NCBI RefSeq assembly: GCF_023703375.1
Contig: NZ_JAMQGO010000007.1
Coordinates: 62,001 to 126,000 of the forward strand
Length of the DNA stretch: 64,000 bases
From: Lutimaribacter degradans
GTDB taxonomy: Bacteria; Pseudomonadota; Alphaproteobacteria; Rhodobacterales; Rhodobacteraceae
Direction of reading: 5' to 3'
The position numbers and the translations under genes were made by a program. Positions 26,910 through 36,230 of the stretch are shown here, one piece after another. Below the pieces are notes generated by a model. The model saw nothing but the letters and a program-made list of their open reading frames with translations, did no database searches and had not been told where the DNA came from. Each line of letters opens with the position of its first letter. The first letter of the stretch is position 1.

Positions 26910-27415
26910 GCGAAGAACGCGCCGTTCTGGCGGGGGGCTGTTTCTGGGGCATGCAGGACCTGATCCGCAAGCTGCCCGGTGTGATCCGCACGCGGGTGGG
27001 TTATACTGGCGGGGACGTGCCCAACGCGACCTACCGGAACCACGGCACGCATGCCGAGGGTATCGAGATCATTTTTGACCCCGCAAGGATCAGCTATCGG
27101 CGGCTGCTGGAATTCTTCTTCCAGATCCACGACCCCACCACTCTGAACCGTCAGGGCAATGATGTCGGCATGAGTTATCGCAGCGCGATCTATTACGTCG
27201 ACGAAGCCCAGAAAGAAGAAGCGCTGAACACGATCAAGGATGTCGAGGCGTCGGGCTTGTGGCCCGGAAAAGTGGTGACCGAGGTAGAGCCCGTGGGCGA
27301 TTTCTGGGAAGCCGAACCCGAGCATCAGGATTACCTTGAACGGCTACCGAACGGGTATACCTGCCACTTCCCCCGCCCGGACTGGGTGCTTCCCCGGCGT
27401 GACGCGGCAGAGTAG
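26906..27415 (+). CDS. msrA: Peptide-methionine (S)-S-oxide reductase MsrA
   Basis: The 169-residue protein has the catalytic GCFWGMQDL, then [12 protein letters not shown] and the [11 protein letters not shown] core. It reduces methionine-S-sulfoxide. It overlaps msrB by ATGA, so both stereoisomers are repaired from one transcript. No signal peptide is seen on either protein, so both act in the cytosol. Confidence 0.95.
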   Translation: MSEERAVLAGGCFWGMQDLIRKLPGVIRTRVGYTGGDVPNATYRNHGTHAEGIEIIFDPARISYRRLLEFFFQIHDPTTLNRQGNDVGMSYRSAIYYVDEAQKEEALNTIKDVEASGLWPGKVVTEVEPVGDFWEAEPEHQDYLERLPNGYTCHFPRPDWVLPRRDAAE

Positions 27416-27445
27416 GGTTTGCGCCGCAGGTTCCATGCGCCAAGA

Positions 27446-27490
27446 GAGGGGGTGCGGCCCCCTCACATCTTCCCGGATGTACCCGGAACG
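27446..27490 (+). repeat. GC-rich palindromic intergenic repeat, copy C (degenerate)
   Basis: A 7-bp stem (gaggggg / ccccctc) with a TGCGG loop is followed by acatcttcccggatgtaccc. This has the same layout as copy B but a diverged tail. It lies 30 bases after msrA and may double as its terminator structure. Confidence 0.4.
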
Positions 27491-27661
27491 ATGGAACCAT
27501 GACCCGGGCACGGACGGCACAGGCCCTTTTGAAACACGGCAAAAAGGCATTGCGGGGGGCAGCGGCCAACCCTCTCGACATGACCCCGATCAGGCCCGAT
27601 ACTTGGCCGAAGTGCCCGCTGGGCCAGAACACGACCCAACACACGACAAGGGCATCGCCAC

Positions 27662-28099
27662 ATGAGCCGGAACATACTGATCCTCAACGGGCCGAATCTG
27701 AATCTGCTGGGCACACGCGAGCCCGAAATTTACGGCGCCGCGACCCTGGCCGATGTCGAGGCAACCTGCGCCGCGCTGGCCGCTGAACTGGGGCTGACAG
27801 CGGATTTCCGGCAAAGCAACCACGAGGGTCAGCTTGTCACCTGGATACAGGAAGCGCGTGGGGCTGCCGGCGGCATCGTCATCAACCCGGCGGCCTACAG
27901 CCATACGTCCGTGGCCATACTGGATGCGCTGAACATGTATGACGGCCCGGTGATCGAGGTGCATATTTCGAACATTCACCGGCGCGAGGCGTTTCGCCAC
28001 CACTCGTTTGTCTCGGCACGGGCCGACGGGATGATCGCGGGCTGCGGCACGCATGGCTACCTGCTGGCGCTGCGCCAGATCGCGCATATGCTGGGCTGA
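27662..28099 (+). CDS. aroQ: 3-dehydroquinate dehydratase, type II
   Basis: The 145-residue protein has the type II signature [19 protein letters not shown], the QSNHEGQLV loop and the catalytic [12 protein letters not shown] with [17 protein letters not shown]. It forms 3-dehydroshikimate in the shikimate pathway as a cytosolic dodecamer. The 246-base gap to msrA holds repeat copy C and no supported gene. It is convergent with the acyl-CoA synthetase. Confidence 0.95.
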   Translation: MSRNILILNGPNLNLLGTREPEIYGAATLADVEATCAALAAELGLTADFRQSNHEGQLVTWIQEARGAAGGIVINPAAYSHTSVAILDALNMYDGPVIEVHISNIHRREAFRHHSFVSARADGMIAGCGTHGYLLALRQIAHMLG

Positions 28100-28105
28100 T
28101 CCACG

Positions 28106-29680
28106 TCAGATGTCGTGGCCTGCAACCTGCCAATAGGGTTGGCGCAGTTCGCGTTTCAAGATCTTGCCGATCGAGCTGCGCGGCAACGAATCGCGGATTT
28201 CCACTGCGGACAAGCGGTGGCTTTTGCCAAGTCGGGCATTGGCAGCATCACGAATATCATCTTCCCCGCGCTCGGCACCTTGGCGCAAAACCACCAACCC
28301 CAGCGGCGTTTCCCCCCACGCGTCAGAGGGCACGCCGACCACGGCGGCATCGGTCACGTCAGGGTCATCCAGCAGCACAAGTTCCAGATCATTGGCAAAG
28401 ATGTTCAACCCGCCGGAAATAATCATGTCCTTTTTGCGGTCCGACAGGGTCAGGAACCCGTCTGCATCGAAAGAGCCCATGTCGCCCGAGCGGAAGAACT
28501 GTGTGCCATTCTCATCGGTCCAGATATAATCGGCGGTCAGGTCATCACGCCCGAAATATCCCGACATCATGGTGGGGGAACGCCCCACGATCTCGCCCAC
28601 TTCGCCGGGGGGCAGCGGGTGACCCTCCGGGTCAATGATCCGAATCTCGGAAAATTCCGCCGGGCGGCCCACGGTGTGCAACTTGTCAGGGTGTTCATCG
28701 GCGATCAGAACGGTGACGCCGCCCCCCTCGGTCAGGCCGTAGTACTCCATCAGTTTGCCGGGAAAGCGCGCCAGCACGTCACGCTTCACATCCGCGCGCA
28801 GCGGTGCCGAGGTTGAGAACTTGCGCCGCATCGAAGACAGGTCGAAATCATCGAAACCGGGCACATCCATGATGCGCTTGTATTGCACGGGCACCAGCAT
28901 CGTGTGGGTGATCCGCTCCGACTGGGCCATCTCGAGGTAGCGGCGCGCATCGAATTTCGGCATCAGGTAGACAGTGCCCCCGCCCACCAGCGCAGGCAGG
29001 AAACAGACAATGGTGGTGTTCGAATAAAGCGGTGTCGAAATCAGCGTGCGCGCATCGTCATCGGTATATCCGTTGGGCCCCACCCGTGACATCTGCGCCG
29101 CGCGCATCCAGTGATTGTGCAGGATGCCCTTGGGCGTTCCGGTGGTGCCCGAGGAATAGATCAGGTTGCAAGGATCATCGAGCGAGACAACAACGCCGGG
29201 GTCGGTTGCGGGCGCATCGGCCAGCAGGCTTTCAAAGCCGGGAAGGCTCGCGTTGAAATCCATCGCCACCGTTTGCGCTGGGAGGTTGCCAAGGAAAGGC
29301 CACGCCAGATCACGATATTGATAGGCCAGGAAAAACACCTTGGCTCCGCAATCCAGCAGCATCTTTTCCAATGCCTCACCGGCAGCAAGGGTTGAAAGCG
29401 GCGTGATCACCGCCCCCGCGCGCAGTGTGCCGACGAAAACCTCGGCATATTCCACCGAGTTCGGCGCCAGCATTGCCACGCGGTCGCCCTTGCCCACGCC
29501 CAAGGCGATCAGCGCATTGGCCACCTGGTTTGCCCGCGCATCGAACTGCGCCCAGGTGCGCGTGGTGTCGCCACAGACAACGGCCAACCGGGCAGGGTTG
29601 CGCCTGGCGCTGGCGCGGATCATGTCATTGACGGTTTCACGCGGCGGGTTGTCTGGCGTGGGCGGGGTAATGGGGATCAT
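28106..29680 (-). CDS. AMP-dependent acyl-CoA synthetase / fatty-acid-CoA ligase family
   Basis: The 524-residue adenylate-forming enzyme has the P-loop YSSGTTGTPKGILHNH, the YYGLTEGGG motif, SGDMGSFDADGFLTLSDRKKDMI and the C-terminal catalytic Lys in PRSSIGKILKRELR. It activates a carboxylic acid with ATP and CoA. The exact substrate (medium/long fatty acid or aryl acid) cannot be fixed. It ends 6 bases from aroQ on the other strand. Confidence 0.88.
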   Translation of the reverse strand: MIPITPPTPDNPPRETVNDMIRASARRNPARLAVVCGDTTRTWAQFDARANQVANALIALGVGKGDRVAMLAPNSVEYAEVFVGTLRAGAVITPLSTLAAGEALEKMLLDCGAKVFFLAYQYRDLAWPFLGNLPAQTVAMDFNASLPGFESLLADAPATDPGVVVSLDDPCNLIYSSGTTGTPKGILHNHWMRAAQMSRVGPNGYTDDDARTLISTPLYSNTTIVCFLPALVGGGTVYLMPKFDARRYLEMAQSERITHTMLVPVQYKRIMDVPGFDDFDLSSMRRKFSTSAPLRADVKRDVLARFPGKLMEYYGLTEGGGVTVLIADEHPDKLHTVGRPAEFSEIRIIDPEGHPLPPGEVGEIVGRSPTMMSGYFGRDDLTADYIWTDENGTQFFRSGDMGSFDADGFLTLSDRKKDMIISGGLNIFANDLELVLLDDPDVTDAAVVGVPSDAWGETPLGLVVLRQGAERGEDDIRDAANARLGKSHRLSAVEIRDSLPRSSIGKILKRELRQPYWQVAGHDI

Positions 29681-29770
29681 GGTTTTCGCGGGCCTCCTCC
29701 TGCGGGAGAGAAGTTTGCCGCGATTTTTCGCAATTGCAAGCAGGCGGGATTTATATCCGCAAGGCGGAAA

Positions 29771-31063
29771 TCAAACCACGACCTCGATCCGCTGCTGTTC
29801 ACCCACGCCGAACACGCGTTTGTAGCGCGCAATCTCGTCCTTGGGGCCCATCGCCTTTTCCGGGTTGTCCGACAGCTTGACCGTGGGGCGGCCATTGGCC
29901 GACACCGCCTTGCAAACCAGTGAGAACGGCGCCAGCGCGTCGCCTGCGGTGAGGCCCCGGAAATCGTTGGTCAGCAACGTGCCCCAACCAAAGGACACCC
30001 GCACGCGATCCCCGAACTGCGCCTGAAGCTCGGCGATTTCTGCAACGTCCAGACCATCGGAAAAGATCACCAGTTTCTTCGTCGGGTCTTCGCCGCGAGC
30101 CTTCCACCATTTGATCGCGGCCTCGGCCCCGGCCGCCGGGTCGCCGCTGTCGATGCGAATACCCGTCCAGCCGGCCAGCCAATCGGGCGCACGTTCCAGG
30201 AACCCTTCGGTGCCGTAAGTGTCAGGCAACATGATGCGCAGGTTGCCCTCGTGCTCTTCATGCCAATCGGCAAGCACCTGGTAGGGCGCCCTTGCCAATT
30301 CTTCATCGCTTTCTGCCAGCGCCGCGTAAACCATCGGCAGCTCGTGCGCATTGGTTCCAATCGCTTCAAGATCGCGGTTCTTGGCGATCAGGCAGTTCGA
30401 GGTTCCCACGAATTTCTCACCCAGCCCCTCTTGCAGCGCGCGCACGCACCAATCCTGCCACAGAAAGGAATGTCGCCGCCGGGTGCCGAAATCGGCCAGG
30501 CGCAGCCCGTCAATCTGGCGCAGGGCTTCGACCTTTTCCCACAACTTGGTCATGCCGCGGGCATAAAGCACCTGCAATTCAAACCGCTTCATCTCGTGCA
30601 GAACGGCACGGCCGCGCAGCTCCATCAACACGGCGAGGGCGGGAATTTCCCACAACATCACCTCGGGCCAGCTGCCTTCGAATGTCAGTTCGTACTGACC
30701 GTCGCGCTTTTCCAGGTGATAGGGCGGCAGGCGCAATTTCTCGAACCATTCCATGAAATCGGGGCGGAACATCTGGCGCTTGCCGTAAAAGGTGTTCCCG
30801 CGCAGCCACGTGCTTTCGCCGCGAGTCAACCGAAGTGAGCGGATATGATCAAGCTGCTCGCGCAGCTCGCCCTCGTCGATCAACTCGGCCAGCCGGATCG
30901 ACTTGGTGCGATTGATCAGGGAAAAGGTCACCTGCGTGTCGGGGCTGTTTCGAAAGACCGACTGGCACATCAACAGCTTGTAGAAATCCGTGTCGATCAG
31001 CGACCGGACGATCGGATCGATCTTCCACTTATGATTCCAGACACGTGTGGCGATGTCGACCAT
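29771..31063 (-). CDS. pncB: Nicotinate phosphoribosyltransferase
   Basis: The 430-residue protein matches PncB, with [46 protein letters not shown] and [13 protein letters not shown]. It joins nicotinate and PRPP with ATP to give nicotinate mononucleotide (NAD salvage). pncA, whose product supplies nicotinate, lies upstream on the same strand with two unrelated-looking genes between. Confidence 0.95.
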   Translation of the reverse strand: MVDIATRVWNHKWKIDPIVRSLIDTDFYKLLMCQSVFRNSPDTQVTFSLINRTKSIRLAELIDEGELREQLDHIRSLRLTRGESTWLRGNTFYGKRQMFRPDFMEWFEKLRLPPYHLEKRDGQYELTFEGSWPEVMLWEIPALAVLMELRGRAVLHEMKRFELQVLYARGMTKLWEKVEALRQIDGLRLADFGTRRRHSFLWQDWCVRALQEGLGEKFVGTSNCLIAKNRDLEAIGTNAHELPMVYAALAESDEELARAPYQVLADWHEEHEGNLRIMLPDTYGTEGFLERAPDWLAGWTGIRIDSGDPAAGAEAAIKWWKARGEDPTKKLVIFSDGLDVAEIAELQAQFGDRVRVSFGWGTLLTNDFRGLTAGDALAPFSLVCKAVSANGRPTVKLSDNPEKAMGPKDEIARYKRVFGVGEQQRIEVVV

Positions 31064-31135
31064 GGGGCGGCTCCTGCTATTGCGGGTGACTTAGACCAAA
31101 TCCCGCACACCAAAGGCAAGGGGGCGTGCGGCCCG

Positions 31136-31981
31136 TCACTCTGGCCGCACATACATCGAGTTGTTGCGCGTGCGCCCATGCAGCGTGAAACCCAGCCGCT
31201 CGAACTGTTCGAAACAGGCGGGGTAGTCCTGTGGCCCGGCGCGTTCGATGACAATACGGCGCGGGATCATGTCACCCTGCGCTTGCGCCAGGTAGGGGGC
31301 CAGCGCCTTGTCCTCGAACCCTTCGATATCGATTTTCAGCACGTCGACGCGGGTCACGCCCATTTCGGCCAGCACGCTGTCCAGCCGCCGGATCGGGATT
31401 GCGCCACCCGCCTCGTCGGCCACGACATTGACCATCGCCACGTCATCGCGGCGGATTTCCAGGTTGCCCATGCCGTCGCTGTCGCCTACCGCAACATTGG
31501 CCACATCGGCGTCGGACATCCCCGAGGCGCGCAGGTTGAACCGCAGTTGCGCCGCCATCACCGGATTGGCGTCGATCGCGATGACCCGGGCGCCGGTTTT
31601 GGCCAATGGCAGGGTATAAAGCCCGATATTCGACCCGATATCGAGAGCCACGCTGCCCGGGCCCAACGGCGCCGACAGAAACTCGATCTCGGACTGGTTA
31701 TAGCCAGGGTTCAGCAGCAGCCCGTATTCGATCAGATTGTCGCGGTTGCCAACGCGGAAATTGCAGCCAAGCCGCTCGATATCCAGGGGGCGTCCCATCC
31801 GGTAGATCCATTGGCTGGTGATATGGCGCAACCGCCCGCGATGCAGTGGCGTGGCACGCGCCAGCCCGATCAACGCGCGTTGCAGCATGTTGGGCCGGTA
31901 AGTGCCGAAAGCATCCGACAGGCTGTCGTCTTCGGGGCGCTGCTCGTGCGCGGCCATGGCGCGTGCGGCAAATTCAACCAT
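31136..31981 (-). CDS. FkbM family methyltransferase
   Basis: The 281-residue protein has the FkbM-type SAM-binding fold: ALDIGSNIGLYTLPLAKTGARVIAIDANP, then LKIDIEGFEDKAL. The target is probably a sugar hydroxyl or other O-group of a surface glycan or glycolipid; this is unproven. The start MVEFAARAM at 31981 was chosen because it overlaps the stop of the small upstream gene by 8 bases. The longer frame would bury that gene. Confidence 0.82.
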   Translation of the reverse strand: MVEFAARAMAAHEQRPEDDSLSDAFGTYRPNMLQRALIGLARATPLHRGRLRHITSQWIYRMGRPLDIERLGCNFRVGNRDNLIEYGLLLNPGYNQSEIEFLSAPLGPGSVALDIGSNIGLYTLPLAKTGARVIAIDANPVMAAQLRFNLRASGMSDADVANVAVGDSDGMGNLEIRRDDVAMVNVVADEAGGAIPIRRLDSVLAEMGVTRVDVLKIDIEGFEDKALAPYLAQAQGDMIPRRIVIERAGPQDYPACFEQFERLGFTLHGRTRNNSMYVRPE

Positions 31982-32357
31982 GATATCCTCGATACGGCGC
32001 GGTTTTTCCGGCCGGCAACCTACGCGCAAGCAGGACGGCCCACAATAGAAGCAGATCAGCCAGGCGTGGATTTGGCAAGGCATTGCGCGCGGCACGGTCC
32101 CAAGGGTGATCGGCGGCAAGCGTATCGCGCAAACCCTCCAGAACGGCATCGAAGCGCGCAATGGGTGTGCCATCCTGCGCGCTGCCCCGGCCATGCGAAA
32201 TCGCATGGATACGGGGGCCTGCGATTCGAACTGCCCGCACGCCTCTGCCGCCAAATGGGTTGAACGTGTGGATCCGTTTCAGGTCGCCGTCGAAAATACC
32301 AAGGAACTCACCCGATTGCTGGCCAAAATCCTCGATCGCGTGGAAATAGGACCTCAT
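31974..32357 (-). CDS. Hypothetical protein (127 aa) between pncA and fkbM
   Basis: I do not recognise this family. The protein begins MRSYFHAIEDFGQQSGEFLG and has no membrane segment. A Trp/Arg/Leu-rich C-terminal part holds HPWDRAARNALPNPRLADLL. Support comes from the spacing: it starts 18 bases after the pncA stop with AAGG upstream and overlaps the FkbM start by 8 bases, which is typical of a coupled operon gene. The product may work with the methyltransferase. Confidence 0.55.
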   Translation of the reverse strand: MRSYFHAIEDFGQQSGEFLGIFDGDLKRIHTFNPFGGRGVRAVRIAGPRIHAISHGRGSAQDGTPIARFDAVLEGLRDTLAADHPWDRAARNALPNPRLADLLLLWAVLLARRLPAGKTAPYRGYHG

Positions 32358-32375
32358 TACCAAACCTTGTATCCG

Positions 32376-32981
32376 TTAGCTGTTCACCAGAGCGATGCCC
32401 ATATCGCCCATCCGGCCCAGCGCCGCATCCAAAGATCCGTCCATGTCGATGGCCCGGCACAAATCCAGCCGCACGGTCACGTCGAACCCCAGCCTGGCCG
32501 CATCCAGCGCCGACCAGGCAACGCAGAAATCGGTGGCCAGGCCACAGAACACCAGCTTGTCAATGGCGCGGCTGCGCAGATAGCCCTCAAGCCCCGTGGG
32601 CGTGGTTTGGTCATTTTCGAAAAACGCCGAATAGCTGTCGATGTCGCGGCGGAACCCTTTGCGCGCGATCATCTGGGCGCGGTTGGTGTTCAGGTCGGGG
32701 TGAAATGCGGCGCCATCGCTGCCCTGCACGCAATGGTCAGGCCACAGCACCTGGGGGCCATAGGGCATTTCGATCTGTTCCATCGGCGCATGGCCCGGAT
32801 GCTGCGACGCGAAGGAGCTGTGATCGGACGGGTGCCAATCCTGCGTCAGGATCACGGCGCCCACCTGCCCCATCAGCGCGTTGACCCCCGGCACGATCCG
32901 GTCGCCCTGCGCCACTGCAAGCGCACCACCGGGGCAGAAATCGTTTTGAACGTCGATCACGATCAGCGCGGTGTCGGTCAT
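32376..32981 (-). CDS. pncA: Nicotinamidase
   Basis: The 201-residue isochorismatase-fold amidase has the catalytic Asp in VIDVQNDFCPGG, metal ligands in DWHPSDHSSF, the Lys in IARKGFRRD and the nucleophile in CGLATDFCVAWSALDA. It converts nicotinamide to nicotinate for PncB. The start MTDTALIVIDVQ gives the family N-terminus; the longer frame is GC-rich filler. Confidence 0.94.
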   Translation of the reverse strand: MTDTALIVIDVQNDFCPGGALAVAQGDRIVPGVNALMGQVGAVILTQDWHPSDHSSFASQHPGHAPMEQIEMPYGPQVLWPDHCVQGSDGAAFHPDLNTNRAQMIARKGFRRDIDSYSAFFENDQTTPTGLEGYLRSRAIDKLVFCGLATDFCVAWSALDAARLGFDVTVRLDLCRAIDMDGSLDAALGRMGDMGIALVNS

Positions 32982-33079
32982 GGGGTGTCTCCTTTGCCTG
33001 GCAAAAGGCGTAGGTGGGCACCGCGCCCGCGTCAATCCTGCGGCTTGCGGGAAGGCGCGCATGGGCGTAAATCGCGGGC

Positions 33080-33994
33080 ATGTATATCTTGGCTGCCCTT
33101 TATCATTTCACCCGCTTCGATGATCCGGCCGCATTGCGCAGGCCCCTTTTGCAGTTGATGCAAGACAAGGGCGTGACCGGCACGCTGCTGCTGGCGCGCG
33201 AGGGCATCAACGGAACCATCGCGGGCGATCGTGCGGGCCTGGACACGGTGCTGGCCCATGTGCGTGCCCTGCCCGGTTGTGCCGATCTGGAATGGAAGGA
33301 AAGCACCGCCTCCGAACAGCCCTTTGCCCGCACCAAGGTCAAGCTTAAGCGGGAAATCGTGACGATGGGCCAACCGGAAATCGACCCGCGCGCCCGCGTC
33401 GGCCATTATGTCGATCCGCAAGACTGGAACGACCTGATCCTCAGCGAAGACGTGGTGGTGATCGACACGCGCAACGATTACGAGATCGCCATCGGCACTT
33501 TCGAAGGCGCGGTTGACCCGCAAACCAAAAGCTTTCGCGAATTTCCCGCCTGGTGGGAAGAAAACAAGGACCGCTTTCACAACAAGCGCGTGGCGATGTT
33601 CTGCACCGGCGGCATCCGCTGTGAGAAATCGACGAACTTCCTTCTCGGGCAAGGCGTGGCCGAGGTTTATCATCTCAAGGGCGGCATCCTTAAATATCTC
33701 GAAGAGGTGCCCGCCGACGAAAGCACCTGGCAGGGTGCATGTTTTGTCTTTGACAACCGCGTGTCGGTGGAACACGGGCTACAAGAGGGGCCCCATGTCT
33801 TGTGCCATGCGTGCCGCAGGCCCCTGCTGCCGGATGATCGTAAACGCCCCGAATATGAGCACGGCGTCAGTTGTCACCAGTGCATCGACGAGACAAGCGA
33901 AGATGACAAGGCTCGCTTTCGTGAGCGCCAGCGGCAGATCGAGCTTGCCCATGAACGTGGCGAACGCCACCTTGGCGGTCTTTCGCCTGTCTGA
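33080..33994 (+). CDS. trhO: tRNA uridine(34) hydroxylase, rhodanese-type
   Basis: The 304-residue protein has the N-terminal acylphosphatase-like half ([16 protein letters not shown]), a rhodanese domain with the active Cys in [10 protein letters not shown], and a C-terminal Cys-rich region ([15 protein letters not shown]). It makes 5-hydroxyuridine at position 34 of several tRNAs using oxygen. It is divergent from pncA with 98 bases between starts. Confidence 0.92.
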   Translation: MYILAALYHFTRFDDPAALRRPLLQLMQDKGVTGTLLLAREGINGTIAGDRAGLDTVLAHVRALPGCADLEWKESTASEQPFARTKVKLKREIVTMGQPEIDPRARVGHYVDPQDWNDLILSEDVVVIDTRNDYEIAIGTFEGAVDPQTKSFREFPAWWEENKDRFHNKRVAMFCTGGIRCEKSTNFLLGQGVAEVYHLKGGILKYLEEVPADESTWQGACFVFDNRVSVEHGLQEGPHVLCHACRRPLLPDDRKRPEYEHGVSCHQCIDETSEDDKARFRERQRQIELAHERGERHLGGLSPV

Positions 33995-34020
33995 AAAGGC
34001 GCAGCCTGTATTGGGGAACC

Positions 34021-34052
34021 GCCTCGAAATTGGGCTATTTCATTTTCGAGGC
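34021..34052. promoter_or_regulatory. Inverted repeat GCCTCGAAA-N14-TTTCGAGGC
   Basis: The arms are perfect 9-mers at 34021-34029 and 34044-34052, 26 bases after the trhO stop and about 175 bases before the dehydratase start. No T-run follows, so it is not a clear intrinsic terminator. It may be a terminator of another type or an operator for the polysaccharide genes. Confidence 0.4.
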
Positions 34053-34227
34053 TGAACGCCCACGCCTATTGAACAAGCAAAAGACTGGCCCGAACCATAC
34101 GCCTCTGCTATGGATCGTAATTGTTTTACACTGGCGCCCCCAGTTTTGGTCAAACACGGTTCAAATTGCGTCAAGGATAACCCGGTTTGTATTTCTTTGG
34201 CCTGATGGCTTTGTTGGCAGGATCGAC

Positions 34228-36114
34228 ATGACACTTTTCAAACTGGTGACTTCGCTTTCGCGTTTTCAAAAACAAATCGTGTTTCTATTCCTCGACACTG
34301 CGATCGTGCCTTTTGCCTTTCTTTGCGCACTTGCCCTGAACACAAGCATCGCGATTTCATGGCCCACGATTTCGGCATCTGCCCCGCTGATCTTGTGCCT
34401 GATGGGAATATCGGCCCTGACCAGCAGCCTTTTGGGTTTGCCCAGGATCAAGCTGAACGCCTTTGAAAGCCGGGGCTTCACACGCACGATATGGTTTGCC
34501 GGGATCGTGGGTGTGGCGGCGCTGGTGCTGACGACATGGATGGCGCAGCATCTTCCGTGGAAAATCTCGGTCATCTTCACGCTGATGTTTCTCGTCATGG
34601 CCATGGCCTGGCGCATGATCCTGCGGCAGATCACGATCGCGATCTACAATCGCGGCCGTCAGAAGTTTCGTGTCATCGTGTACGGAGCCGGGCAAACCGG
34701 GCAACAGCTGGCGGCGGCCCTGCGCACCGATAACGCGGTCGAATTGGTCGCCTTTGTCGATGACGATCCGACGCTGCAATCGCTGGTCGTTTCCGGCACA
34801 CCCGTCTATTCGCCCGCCGCGCTGAAAAGGCTGACCAATGGCAAACGCATCGACCGTATCGTGCTTGCCATGCCCTCGGCCAGCGCGCAGCAACAGACGA
34901 ATATCGCGAGCCGGCTGAAACCGCTGGGTATCGAGGTTCATTCGTTGCCCTCTTTCGCGTCGCTTGTCAGCACGGGCGAGATAAGCCTGAAGAACGCGGC
35001 CATGCCCCTGGATGAACTGCTGGGCCGGCAGAACCTTGATTCGGCTCTCCCCGATGCGACCGCTGCCTATAGTGGCCGGACTGTCATGATCACCGGGGCC
35101 GGCGGCTCGATCGGGGCCGAGTTGTGCCGGCAATTGCTGAAATGCAAGCCGGCGCGCATTATCCTGGTCGATCATGCAGAACTGGCGCTGTACGAGATCG
35201 ACCGCAACCTTCGCACCCAAATCAACGGAACCGGAACGGAAATCATTCCGATCCTCGGGTCAGTCACCGACGCGGGCCTGATCCGGCACATCATGACCGA
35301 ACACAAGGTCGAGGTGGTGTTGCATGCCGCCGCCTACAAGCATGTGCCGATGGTCGAGGCCAACGAGATCTCGGGGCTTTGGAACAACGTGTTCGGCACG
35401 CGGATCGTGGCTCAGGCGGCGCATGATACCGGCGTGGCGCATTTCATCCTTATTTCGACCGACAAGGCCGTGCGGCCAACCAACATCATGGGCGCGTCGA
35501 AGCGCCTGGCAGAACTTGTCGTGCAGGACCTGGCCACGCGCTCTCGGGGCACGCTTTTCTCGATGGTGCGCTTTGGCAACGTGCTGGGCTCGTCCGGATC
35601 GGTCATCCCGCTGTTTCGCGAACAGATTGCCAGCGGCGGGCCGGTCACCCTGACCCATGGCGAGGTGACGCGCTATTTCATGACAATCGCGGAAGCGGCC
35701 CGGCTGGTGCTGTTGGCTGGATCTTACGCGCAGGGGGGCGACCTTTTCGTTCTGAACATGGGCAAGCCGGTGCCGATCAGGCAACTGGCCCGCCAGATGA
35801 TCGAAGGTGCCGGCCTGACGGTGCGCGACAACGACAATCCTGGCGGCGATATCGAAATCCGGGTCACCGGCCTGCGGCCCGGCGAAAAGCTCCACGAAGA
35901 GCTGCTTTTGACAACGGACCTTCTGAAAACGCCACATTCCAAGATCATGCGCGCGAAAGAGGGTTTCCTGTCGGAGATCGAGGTTGCCAACGCTCTGCGC
36001 GATCTGCGTGAAGCTATCGAAAGCCGTGACGCAGCCGCCGCGCGCAAGGCCGTTGCGCGCTGGGTCGAGCCACAGTTGAAAGACGCCGACACGGGCAGCG
36101 CAACGGCGACCTGA
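34228..36114 (+). CDS. Nucleoside-diphosphate-sugar dehydratase/epimerase, CapD/WbpM type
   Basis: The 628-residue membrane protein has four to five N-terminal transmembrane helices (residues about 15-135). A CoA-binding-like Rossmann domain (VIVYGAGQTGQQLA) follows, then the catalytic SDR domain with TGAGGSIGAELCRQ and AAAYKHVPMVEAN. The active-site motif is MGASKR, with Met in place of Tyr, as in WbpM-type long dehydratases. It likely makes a 4-keto-6-deoxy UDP-HexNAc for surface glycans. The ATG at 34228 has AGGA upstream. Confidence 0.87.
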   Translation: MTLFKLVTSLSRFQKQIVFLFLDTAIVPFAFLCALALNTSIAISWPTISASAPLILCLMGISALTSSLLGLPRIKLNAFESRGFTRTIWFAGIVGVAALVLTTWMAQHLPWKISVIFTLMFLVMAMAWRMILRQITIAIYNRGRQKFRVIVYGAGQTGQQLAAALRTDNAVELVAFVDDDPTLQSLVVSGTPVYSPAALKRLTNGKRIDRIVLAMPSASAQQQTNIASRLKPLGIEVHSLPSFASLVSTGEISLKNAAMPLDELLGRQNLDSALPDATAAYSGRTVMITGAGGSIGAELCRQLLKCKPARIILVDHAELALYEIDRNLRTQINGTGTEIIPILGSVTDAGLIRHIMTEHKVEVVLHAAAYKHVPMVEANEISGLWNNVFGTRIVAQAAHDTGVAHFILISTDKAVRPTNIMGASKRLAELVVQDLATRSRGTLFSMVRFGNVLGSSGSVIPLFREQIASGGPVTLTHGEVTRYFMTIAEAARLVLLAGSYAQGGDLFVLNMGKPVPIRQLARQMIEGAGLTVRDNDNPGGDIEIRVTGLRPGEKLHEELLLTTDLLKTPHSKIMRAKEGFLSEIEVANALRDLREAIESRDAAAARKAVARWVEPQLKDADTGSATAT

Positions 36115-36230
36115 ATCGGCTTTTTGGCCACGCCCGGCGACGAAACGCCTTCGGCACCCTTGCTTGCGTTGACACGCATGGGCGCGCTGCCGAATACCTT
36201 TAGGAAAACAGGCAGTAGCAGGACCAGACC

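Noticed and set aside
27499-27786. 95-aa frame between msrA and aroQ
   Set aside because: It overlaps the aroQ start in another frame, begins in a repeat-adjacent region and has no recognisable features.
30845-32263. 472-aa plus-strand frame opposite pncB/fkbM
   Set aside because: It runs antisense to recognised genes with no motif, and its composition is typical of a shadow frame.
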